Below, one piece after another: positions 24,771-34,716 of a stretch of DNA of 64,000 nucleotides. The notes under the pieces were generated by a model, which did no database searches, was not told the origin of the DNA, and worked only from the letters and a program-made list of their open reading frames with translations. The number at the start of each line of letters is the position of its first letter. Position 1 is the first letter of the stretch. This DNA is from Litoditis marina (Eukaryota; Nematoda; Chromadorea; Rhabditida; Rhabditidae). The DNA lies in assembly GCA_964036275.1 (NCBI GenBank), contig CAXIWQ010000278.1, forward strand, positions 62,001 to 126,000, written 5' to 3'. Made by a program: the position numbers and the translations under genes.

Positions 24771-25857
24771 ATGGGGATTGGCGCCATTGACAAATTTACA
24801 ATTAGAGACACCAACTCACTTACAATATAGCCATTATTTCCAATACCACATCAAAAACCTTCGTTGAAACTTTGTTTTTTCATTCCTGCGTCAATTGACA
24901 CACGCGTCTGGCGCCAGGACGAAACGAAATTTTCTAGGTTTTTGAGCTACCAGTACACACTACATGTGTCAATTACTGATTGGAGCAATATTCAAACTAT
25001 TCAATTGTCAGTTTCGTGTGTTTTTGTTTTGGCGCCATTTGGCGTCTGTTCCGAGCCAGACGATAAAATTCGATTTTGAATTTGTGGATCTTTATTTCAC
25101 ATTGGAATATTCAATATCTGTTAACTTGAAACAGTTTGATTGACCATAACTGATATTTTTCCAACTTTGGCGCCAATTGGCGCCAGCGCACAGTGCCAAC
25201 AGAACTTTTCTTGATTTTCAGATTGAGCATCATACTTGCCATGTGATAGTTATTTAGTGTACCGAATTTCAGACAATTCCATTGACGCTGTCGTGAGTTT
25301 GGGTCTTGGCGCCATCTGGCGCCTGGTGCGAGCGCCAGAAGAGAAATTTCAGTTTTGAAAAAGACCCACTTTCCACCAAAATATTCAATTTCTATTAGTG
25401 TTCAACATTTTAGTTGATGATAAATAGTGTTTTGCCGTTTTTGGCGCCTATTGGCGCCAGCACCGGGCGCCAATGATGATGTATCCATCTCATATTTGGC
25501 GCGACGGGCTAACTTCTGCATTATAACTCATGTTCAAATTTCAGCTAAATCGGTTCGATAGTTTTTCCAATAGTGGTTTTTGGCGCCTATTGGCGCCCGC
25601 GCCCGGCGCCAATGAGGAGCTATACATCTCATATTTGGCGCGGCGGGCTAAATTTTGCATTAGAACTCATGTTTCAAATTTCAGCTAAATCGGTTCGATA
25701 GTTTTTCCAATAGTCGTTTTTGGCGCCTATTGGCGCCCGCGCCCGGCGCCAGAGATTACACATACATTTCATACTTGGCGCGACGAGCTAACTTTTGCCA
25801 TAGAATGGATGTTTCAAATTTCAGCCAAATTGGTTAAGTAGTTTTTCCACTACGATG
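24771..25857. repeat. Degenerate ~139 bp tandem repeat with GGCGCC palindromes
   Basis: About eight copies. The TTGGCGCC (or CTGGCGCC) cores start at 24779, 24908, 25029, 25167, 25306, 25441, 25580 and 25720, with spacings of 129, 121, 138, 139, 135, 139 and 140 bp. Most copies have a second GGCGCC (or GGCGTC) about 10 bp downstream. The last three copies (25437-25857) are highly similar and share TTTCAGCTAAATCGGTTCG and TAGTTTTTCCAATAG. Copies to the left are progressively more diverged. It is unrelated to the 130 bp satellite. The frame at 24864-25079 crosses several copies and is not a gene. Confidence 0.85.
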
Positions 25858-25874
25858 CGGACAGAATTCCGTGA

Positions 25875-25930
25875 GGGACGAGGGAGGAGGGACGAGGGAC
25901 GAGGGACGAGGGACGAGTGACGAGGGACGA
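25875..25930 (+). repeat. GGGACGA microsatellite, 8 units
   Basis: Eight tandem heptamers of GGGACGA, two of them variant (GGGAGGA and GTGACGA). They directly follow the ~139 bp repeat and the sequence ACGATGCGGACAGAATTCC. On the minus strand they give a Ser/Leu/Val/Pro-rich stretch in a chance frame (25834-26163). Confidence 0.95.
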
Positions 25931-26157
25931 ATTACGGCGGAACTTTTCAACAACGACACGAAACCATAACTCAGGCGAAAATAATGCGATTTGGCTGAAA
26001 TTTTCACACAATGTTCAATTCGTGATTCTCTAACGTTCTCTCTTTTTAGTTTCAAAAAAAGAATATGTTTGAAGATTTTGTTAAATAAAAGGAAAAAACG
26101 AGACCGCAATGGCCAAACCAAAGACAACTCACGCAGAGCGCTTCGCGCTCCGCGCGA
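25931..26157 (-). other. 5' terminal region of the Helitron-like element (minus strand)
   Basis: Single-copy sequence ending in a GC-rich tip. GAGCGC-TTC-GCGCTC (26136-26150) is a perfect 6 bp hairpin 7 bp from the edge. Minus-strand reading starts TCGCGCGGAGCGCGAAG. The minus-strand frame over this part (109 codons) has a basic, low-complexity composition and no recognisable domain; I regard it as chance. Confidence 0.55.
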
Positions 26158-29100
26158 TTTCATACGGCTATCAAATCTGTTGCTCCCAGCTACAAAAACC
26201 TAATACGACTATCTATTCTGTGGCGCACAGCCACTAAAACGAATTAACGCGGTTATTGACATTTTGACTTGCAGCTACAAAAAAAATCATACGGATATCA
26301 AGTCTGTTGCTCCCATCTACAAAAACCTAATACGACTATATATTCTGTGGCGCACAGGCACAAAAGACAAATTAACGCGGTGATTACCTCTTTGCCTTGC
26401 AGCTACAGAAAAAAAGTTCATACGGCTATCAAGTCTGTTGCTCCCAGCTACAAAAACCTGATACGACAATCTATTCTAAGGCGCACAGCCACAAAAGACA
26501 AATTAACGCGGTTATTACCTCTTTGCCTTGCAGCTACAGAAAAAAGTTCATACGGCTATCAAGTCTGTTGCTCCCAGCTACAAAAACCTAATACGACTTT
26601 ATATCCTGTGGCGCACAGCCACAAAAGACAAATTAACGCGGTTATTACCTCTTTGCCTTGCAGCTACAGAAAAAAGTTCATACGGCTATCAAGTCTGTTG
26701 CTCCCAGCTACAAAAACCTGATACGACAATCTATTCTAAGGCGCACAGCCACAAAAGACAAATTAACGCGGTTATTACCTCTTTGCCTTGCAGCTACAGA
26801 AGAAAGTTCATACGGCTATCAAGTCTGTTGCTCCCAGCTACAAAAACCTAATACGACTATCTATTCTGTGGCGCACAGCCACAAAATACGAATTAACGCG
26901 GTTATCGACTCTTTGCCTTGCAGCTACAGAGAACAGTCCATACGGCTATCAAATCTGTTGCTCCCAGCTACAAAAACCTAATACGACAATCTATTCTGTG
27001 GCGCACAGCCACAAAATACGAATTATCGCGGTTATCGACTTGTTGGCTTGCAGCTACAGAGAAAAGTTCATACGGCTATCAAGTCTGTTGCTCCCAGCTA
27101 CAAAAACCTGATACGACAATCTATTCTGTGGCGCACAGCCACAAAAGACAAATTAACGCGGTTATTACCTCTTTGCCTTGCAGCTACAGAAAAAAGTTCA
27201 TACGGCTATCAAGTATGTTGCTCCCAGCTACAAAAACCTGATACGACAATCTATTCTGTGACGCACAGCCACAAAAGACAAATTGACGCGGTTATTGACT
27301 CTTTGCCGTGCAGCTACAGAAAAAAGTTTATACGGCTATCAAGTATGTTGCTCCCAGCTACAAAAACCTAATACGACTTTATATTCTGTGGCGCACAGCC
27401 ACAAAAGACAAATTAACGCGGTTATTACCTCTTTGCCTTGCAGCTACAGAAAAAAGTTCATACGGCTATCAAGTCTGTTGCTCCCAGCTACAAAAACCTG
27501 ATACGACAATCTATTCTAAGGCGCACAGCCACAAAAGACAAATTAACGCGGCTATTACCTCTTTGCCTTGCAGCTACAGAAAAAAGTTCATACGGCTATC
27601 AAGTCTGTTGCTCCCAGCTACAAAAACCTAATACGACTTTATATCCTGTGGCGCACAGCCACAAAAGACAAATTAACGCGGTTATTACCTCTTTGCCTTG
27701 CAGCTACAGAAAAAAGTTCATACGGCTATCAAGTCTGTTGCTCCCAGCTACAAAAACCTAATACGACTATCTATTCTGTGGCGCACAGCCACAAAATACG
27801 AATTAACGCGGTTATCGACTCTTTGCCTTGCAGCTACAGAGAACAGTCCATACGGCTATCAAATCTGTTGCTCCCAGCTACAAAAACCTAATACGACAAT
27901 CTATTCTGTGGCGCACAGCCACAAAATACGAATTATCGCGGTTATCGACTTGTTGGCTTGCAGCTACAGAGAAAAGTTCATACGGCTATCAAGTCTGTTG
28001 CTCCCAGCTACAAAAACCTGATACGACAATCTATTCTGTGGCTCACAGCCACAAAAGACAAATTAACGCGGTTATTACCTCTTTGCCTTGCAGCTACAGA
28101 AAAAAGTTTATACGGCTATCAAGTATGTTGCTCCCAGCTACAAAAACCTGATACGACAATCTATTCTGTGGCGCACAGCCACAAAAGACAAATTAACGCG
28201 GTTATTGACTCTTTGCCGTGCAGCTACAGAAAAAAATTTATACGGCTATCAAGTATGTTGCTCCCAGCTACAAAAACCTAATACGACTTTATATTCTGTG
28301 GCGCACAGCCACAAAAGACAAATTAACGCGGTTATTACCTCTTTGCCTTGCAGCTACAGAAAAAAGTTCATACGGCTATCAAGTCTGTTGCTCCCAGCTA
28401 CAAAAACCTGATACGACAATATATTTTAAGGCGCACAGCCACAAAAGACAAATTAACGCGGCTATTACCTCTTTGCCTTGCAGCTACAGAAAAAAGTTCA
28501 TACGGCTATCAAGTCTGTTGCTCCCAGCTACAAAAACCTAATACGACTTTATATCCTGTGGCGCACAGCCACAAAAGACAAATTAACGCGGTTATTACCT
28601 CTTTGCCTTGCAGCTACAGAAAAAAGTTCATACGGCTATCAAGTCTGTTGCTCCCAGCTACAAAAACCTGATACGACAATCTATTCTAAGGCGCACAGCC
28701 ACAAAAGACAAATTAACGCGGTTATTACCTCTTTGCCTTGCAGCTACAGAAAAAAGTTCATACGGCTATCAAGTCTGTTGCTCCCAGCTACAAAAACCTA
28801 ATACGACTATCTATTCTGTGGCGCACAGCCACAAAATACGAATTAACGCGGTTATCGACTCTTTGCCTTGCAGCTACAGAGAACAGTCCATACGGCTATC
28901 AAGTCTGTTGCTTCCAGCTACAAAAATTTGATACGACAATCTATTCTGTGGCGCACAGCCACAAAAGACAAATTAACGCGGTTATCGACTTGTTGGCTTG
29001 CAGCTACAGAAAAAAGTTTATACGGCTATCAAGTATGTTGCTCCCAGCTACAAAAACCTGATACGACAATCTATTCTGTGGCGCACAGCCACAAAAGACA

Positions 29101-29590
29101 AATTAACGCGGTTATTGACTCTTTGCCGTGCAGCTACAGAAAAAAGTTTATACGGCTATCAAGTATGTTGCTCCCAGCTACAAAAACCTAATACGACTAT
29201 CTATTCTGTGGCGCACAGCCACAAAATACGAATTAACGCGGTTATCGACTGTTTGCTTTGCAGCTACAGAAAAAAGTTAATACGGCTATCAAGTCTGTTG
29301 CTCCCAGCTACAAAAACCTAATACGACAATCTATTCTGTGGCGCACAGCCACAAAAACGAATTAACGCGGTTATTGACATTTTGACTTGCAGCTACAAAA
29401 AAAATCATACGGCTATCAAGTCTGTTGCTCCCAACTACAAAAACATAATACGACTTTATATTCTGTGGCGCACAGCCACAAAATACAAATTAACGCGGTT
29501 ATTGACTCTTTGCCTTGCAGTTACAGAGAACATTTCATACGGCTATCAAATCTGTTGCTCCCAGCTACAAAAACCTAATACGACAATCTA
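26158..29590 (+). repeat. 130 bp satellite array, block B
   Basis: The interrupted monomer resumes at TTTCATACGG in the same orientation and phase. About 26 monomers follow. They are enriched in GAATTATCGCGGTTATCG and TTATTACCTCTTTGCC variants, and a common variant reads CTATTCTAAGGCGCACAGCC, losing the outer part of the hairpin stem. The block ends at the TA duplicated by the next insertion. Confidence 0.95.
26788..29126 (+). repeat. 910 bp seven-monomer HOR with 1040 bp variant
   Basis: Monomer series starting at 26788, 26918 and 27048 recur at 27698, 27828 and 27958 (910 bp). The series starting at 27308 and 27438 recurs at 28218 and 28348 (910 bp). The GAACAGTCCATACGG monomer, marking one position of the unit, recurs at about 26932, 27842 and 28882, so the last interval is 1040 bp and contains one extra monomer. 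Copies differ by scattered substitutions and exchanged monomers, so the period is weaker than in the 906 or 1556 bp blocks. Confidence 0.75.
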
Positions 29591-29960
29591 CTCTAGAATT
29601 TGGCGGCGACTCGCCGGCGACATGGAGGGGTCGGCAGAGTGTCGCCGGCGGGTGGCCTGCGATTGTTTTTAGGTTCTTCACACTGAACGTTTTATATAGT
29701 GAACAGATACAGAAACTTATGAATTCACAGAGAATAACAATGTTATATATATTTAACGTCGCCAGAGGTAGACACGATGAGATTCACGACTTCATTGTTC
29801 ATGTATAAACATGTCACCCACCTAAAAACCACAAGTATGTGCGTCTGATTAACATATATTTCATCGAAAATCAACGACCTAAAAACAATTGCAGGCGACC
29901 CGCCGGCGACACTCTGCCGACCCCTTCATGTCGCCGGCGAGTCGCCGCCAAATTCTAGAG
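29591..29960. mobile_element. MITE with 84 bp inverted repeats and TA duplication
   Basis: The ends CTCTAGAATTTGGCGGCGAC and its complement are the tips of inverted repeats at 29591-29674 and 29877-29960, which differ at about three positions. The target TA occurs at 29589-29590 and again at 29961-29962, while the uninterrupted satellite has a single TA (for example 33058-33059). A TA duplication is typical of Tc1/mariner-type transposition. The ~200 bp centre has no transposase frame, so the element is non-autonomous. Its GC-rich arms (many GGCGAC and GCCGGCGA motifs) contrast with the AT-rich middle. Family assignment rests only on the TA duplication. Confidence 0.88.
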
Positions 29961-32900
29961 TATTCTGTGGCGCACAGCCACAAAATACGAATTTACGCGG
30001 TTATCGACTCTTTGCCTTGCAGCTACAGAAAAAAGTTTATACGGCTATCAAGTCTGTTGCTCCCAACTACAAAAACATAATACGACTTTATATTCTGTGG
30101 CGCACAGCCACAAAAACGAATTAACGCGGTTATTGACATTTTGACTTGAGCTACAAAAAAAATCATACGGCTATCAAGTCTGTTGCTCCCAACTACAAAA
30201 ACATAATACGACTTTATATTCTGTGGCGCACAGCCACAAAATACAAACTAACGCGGTTATTGACTCTTGCCTTGCAGTTACAGAGAACATTTCATACGGC
30301 TATCAAATCTGTTGCTCCCAGCTACAAAAACCTAATAAGACAATCTATTCTGTGGCGCACAGCCACAAAATACGAATTAACGCGGTTATCGACTCTTTGT
30401 TTAGCAGCTACAGAAAAAAGTTTATACGGCTATCAAGTCTGTTGCTCCCAGCTACAAAAACCTAATACGACAATCTATTCAGTGGCGCACAGCCACAAAT
30501 TACGAATTTACGCGGTTATCGACTTGTTGGCTTGCAGCTACAGAGAAAAGTTCATACGGCTATCAAGTCTGTTGCTCCCAGCTACAAAAACCTGATACGA
30601 CAATCTATTCTGTGGCGCACAGCCACAAAAGACAAATTAACGCGGTTATTACCTCTTTGCCTTGCAGCTACAGAAAAAAGTTCATACGGCTATCAAGTCT
30701 GTTGCTCCCAGCTACGAAAACCTAATTCGACTTTATATTCTGTGGCGTACAGCCACAAAAGACAAATTAACGCGGTTATTGACTCTTTGCCGTGCAGCTA
30801 CAGGAAAAAGGTTATACGGCTATCAAGTATGTTGCTCCCAGCTACAAAAACCTAATACTATTCTGTGGCGCACAGCCACAAAATACGAATTAACGCGGTT
30901 ATCGACTCTTTGCCTTGCAGCTACAGAGAACAGTCCATACGGCTATCAAATCTGTTGCTCCAGCTACAAAAACCTAATACGACAATCTACTCTGTGGCGC
31001 ACAGCCACAAAATACGAATTATCGCGGTTATGGACTTGTTGGCTTGCAGCTACAGAGAAAAGTTCATACGGCTATCAAGTCTGTTGCTCCCAGCTACAAA
31101 AACCTGATACGACAATCTATTCTGTGGCGCACAGCCACAAAAGACAAATTAACGCGGTTATTACCTCTTTGCCTTGCAGCTACAGAAAAAAGTTTATACG
31201 GCTATCAAGTCTGTTGCTCATGGCTACAAAAACCTAATACGACTTTATATTCTGTGGCGCACAGCCACAAAAGACAAATTAACGCGGTTATTACCTCTTT
31301 GCCTTGCAGCTACAGAAAAAAGTTTATACGGCTATCAAGTCTGTTGCTCCCAGTTACAAAAACCTGATACGACAATCTATTCTGTGGCGCACAGCCACAA
31401 AAGACAAATTAACGCGGTTATTACCTCTTTGCCTTGCAGCTACAGAAAAAAGTTCATACGGCTATCAAGTCTGTTGCTCCCAGCTACGAAAACCTAATTC
31501 GACTTTATATTCTGTGGCGCACAGCCACAAAAGACAAATTAACGCGGTTATTGACTCTTTGCCGTGCAGCTACAGGAAAAAGGTTATACGGCTATCAAGT
31601 ATGTTGCTCCCAGCTACAAAAACCTAATACTATTCTGTGGCGCACAGCCACAAAATACGAATTATCGCGGTTATCGACTTACTGGCTTGCAGCTACAGAG
31701 AAAAGTTCATACGGCTATCAAGTCTGTTGCTCCCAGCTACAAAAACCTGATACGACAATCTATTCTGTGGCGCACAGCCACAAAAGACAAATTAACGCGG
31801 TTATTACCTCTTTGCCTTGCAGCTACAGAAAAAAGTTTATACGGCTATCAAGTCTGTTGCTCATGGCTACAAAAACCTAATACGACTTTATATTCTGTGG
31901 CGCACAGCCACAAAAGACAAATTAACGCGGTTATTGACTCTTTGCCGTGCAGCTACAGAAAACAGTTTATACGGCTATCAAGTATGTTGCTCCCAGCTAC
32001 AAAAACCTAATACGACTATCTATTCTGTGGCGCACAGCCACAAAAGACAAATTAACGCGGTTATTACCTCTTTGCCTTGCAGCTACAGAAAAAAGTTTAT
32101 ACGGCTATCAAGTCTGTTGCTCATGGCTACAAAAACCTAATACGACTTTATATTCTGTGGCGCACAGCCACAAAAGACAAATTAACGCGGTTATTGACTC
32201 TTTGCCGTGCAGCTACAGAAAAAAGTTTATACGGCTATCAAGTATGTTGCTCCCAGCTACAAAAACCTAATACGACTATCTATTCTGTGGCGCACAGCCA
32301 CAAAATACGAATTAACGCGGTTATCGACTGTTTGCTTTGCAGCTACAGAAAAAAGTTAATACGGCTATCAAGTCTGTTGCTCCCAGCTACAAAAACCTGA
32401 TACGACAATCTATTCTGTGGCGCACAGCCACAAAAGACAAATTAACGCGGTTATTACCTCTTTGCCTTGCAGCTACAGAAAAAAGTTTATACGGCTATCA
32501 AGTCTGTTGCTCATGGCTACAAAAATCTAATACGACTTTATATTCTGTGGCGCACAGCCACAAAAGACAAATTAACGCGGTTATTGACTCTTTGCCGTGC
32601 AGCTACAGAAAAAAGTTTATACGGCTATCAATTATGTTGCTCCCAGCTACAAAAACCTAATACGACTATCTTTTCTGTGGCGCACAGCCACAAAATACGA
32701 ATTAACGCGGTTATCGACTGTTTGCTTTGCAGCTACAGAAAAAAGTTAATACGGCTATCAAGTCTGTTGCTCCCAGCTACAAAAACCTAATACGACAATC
32801 TATTCTGTGGCGCACAGCCACAAAAACGAATTAACGCGGTTATTGACATTTTGACTTGCAGCTACAAAAAAAATCATACGGCTATCAAGTCTGTTGCTCT

Positions 32901-33537
32901 CAACTACAAAAACATAATACGACTTTATATTCTGTGGCGCACAGCCACAAAATACAAATTAACGCGGTTATTGACTCTTTGCCTTGCAGTTACAGAGAAC
33001 ATTTCATACGGCTATCAAATCTGTTGCTCCCAGCTACAAAAACCTAATACGACAATCTATTCTGTGGCGCACAGCCACAAAATACGAATTAACGCGGTTA
33101 TCGACTCTTTGCCTAGCAGCTACAGAAAAAAGTTTATACGGCTATCAAATCTGTTGCTCCCAGCTACAAAAACCTAATACGACAATCTATTCTGTGGCGC
33201 ACAGCCACAAAATACGAATTAACGTGGTTATCGACTCTTTGCCTTGCAGCTACAGAAAAAAAGTTTATACGGCTTTCAAGTCTGTTGCTCATGACTACAA
33301 AAACCTAATGCGACTTTATATCCTGTGGCGCACAGCCACAAAAGACAATTTAACGCGGTTATTACCTCTTTGCCTTGCAGCTACAGAAAAAAGTTCATAC
33401 GGCTATCAAGTCTGTTGCTCCCAGCTACAAAAACCTGATACGACAATCTATTCTAAGGCGCACAGCCACAAAAGACAAATTAACGCGGTTATTACCTCTT
33501 TGCCTTGCAGCTACAGAAAGAAGTTCATACGGCTATC
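29961..33537 (+). repeat. 130 bp satellite array, block C
   Basis: The satellite resumes at TATTCTGTGGCG in phase. It is mixed: a ~772 bp six-monomer repeat links about 30.66 kb to 31.43 kb, and 260 and 390 bp spacings of the GCTCATGGCTAC monomer occur at 31.8-32.5 kb. From 32851 the order matches the first 687 bp of the 1556 bp HOR (37279-37965), so this is a diverged outlying copy of that HOR. Two monomers near 30855 and 31630 carry the 7 bp deletion CCTAATACTATTCTG. Confidence 0.92.
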
Positions 33538-34229
33538 TAGGGCCTGAATCTCTGAGGGGCGTAAAAATAGGGCGGCCCACTTTTTGGACGTAAAGTTCAC
33601 TTTTTGGGGCGAAAGTCTACTTTTCGTTACGGAGGACGTATTTTCAGGGCGGAAGACGTATTTGTAGGGCGAAGGACGTAATTTTAGGACGTAAAGACTA
33701 GAAAAAAAAATTAAAAATTACCCGGAATCAACAAAAATTTCAAAATCGATGGATTTGCCTGAAAATGAGGCATTATGGGGTTTCGATCATCGCGATCACG
33801 AATATAAATGTTAAAATTGATTTCATGCACGCGACGCGACAACACTTTTTAACGACTGTGTTTTTGAATGAAACTTTGTATGTGTGGTAATCAACTATGG
33901 GGATGTCAGATAACGATAGGAAATTAGGTTTCATTTTACCATTTAGGAAACAAAATTTAACATTCGTATTCGTGATCGCGATGATCGAAACCCCCTAATT
34001 CCTCATTTTCAGGCAAATCCATCGATTTTGAAATTTTTGTTGATTCCGAGTAATTTTTTTCAAAAGTAGTCTTTACGTCCTAAAATTACGTCCTTCGCCC
34101 TACAAATACGTTTTCCGCCCTGAAAGTACGTCCTCCGTAACGAAAAGTAGACTTTCGCCCCAAAAAGTGGACTTTACGTCCTAAAAAGTGGGCCGCCCTA
34201 TTTTTACGCCCCTCAGAGATTCAGGTCCC
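33538..34229. mobile_element. 692 bp foldback element, no visible target duplication
   Basis: Arms of about 275 bp (33540-33816 and 33954-34227) are inverted copies with scattered differences, around a ~137 bp loop. The tips read GGGCCTGAATCTCTGAGG on the left and, on the complementary strand, GGGACCTGAATCTCTG on the right. The arms contain a run of short degenerate units built on GGGCG and GGACGTA. The empty site is present at 37965|37966 (GGCTATC|AAGTCTG), and comparison shows a clean insertion with no duplicated bases. No protein frame of note. The long arms and missing duplication do not allow a superfamily call; a Tc1, hAT or Mutator origin would each require a lost or altered target duplication. 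Confidence 0.82.
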
Positions 34230-34716
34230 AAGTCTGTTGCTCCCAGCTACAAAAACCTAATACGATTTTGTATTCTGTGGCGCACAGCCACAAAAGACAA
34301 ATTAACGCGGTTATTGACTCTTTGCCGTGCAGCTACAGGGAAAAGGTTATACGGCTATCAAGTATGTTGCTCCCAGCTACAAAAACCTAATACGACTATC
34401 TATTCTGTGGCGCACAGCCACAAATTACGAATTAACGCGGTTATCGACTCTTTGCCTTGCAGCTACAGAGAACAGTTCATACGGCTATCAAATCTGTTGC
34501 TCCCAGCTACAAAAACCTAATACGACAATCTATTCTGTGGCGCACAGCCACAAAATACGAATTATCGCGGTTATCGACTTGTTGGCTTGCAGCTACAGAG
34601 AAAAGTTTATACGGCTATCAAGTCTGTTGCTCCCAGCTACAAAAACCTGATACGACAATCTATTCTGTGGCGCACAGCCACAAAAGACAAATTAACGCGG
34701 TTATTACCTCTTTGCT

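Larger units (their letters stand above)
24157..26157 (-). mobile_element. Candidate non-autonomous Helitron, 2001 bp
   Basis: A precise insertion into a satellite monomer. The empty site reads GAGAACA|TTTCATACGG (for example 29532|29533). Here GAGAACA is followed by TTAGTAAAAAGTGG on the left, and GCGCGA is followed by TTTCATACGG on the right. Read on the minus strand this is A, then an element beginning TCGCGCGG and ending ACTAA, then T. These are the Helitron hallmarks: 5' TC, 3' CTRR, insertion between A and T, no target duplication. Possible subterminal hairpins lie at both ends (24174-24202 and 26136-26150). No Rep/helicase coding frame is present, so it would need proteins in trans. 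A compound insertion of unrelated pieces is the main alternative, but the perfect A|T junction argues against it. Confidence 0.72.

Noticed and set aside
25834..26163. 109-codon minus-strand frame with a basic N-terminal part and Ser/Pro/Leu tail
   Set aside because: The tail is the GGGACGA microsatellite in translation, the start lies at the element edge, and no homology is recognised.
33538..34229. Helitron interpretation of the foldback element
   Set aside because: Its ends are long inverted repeats and lack TC/CTRR, and it is not inserted between A and T.
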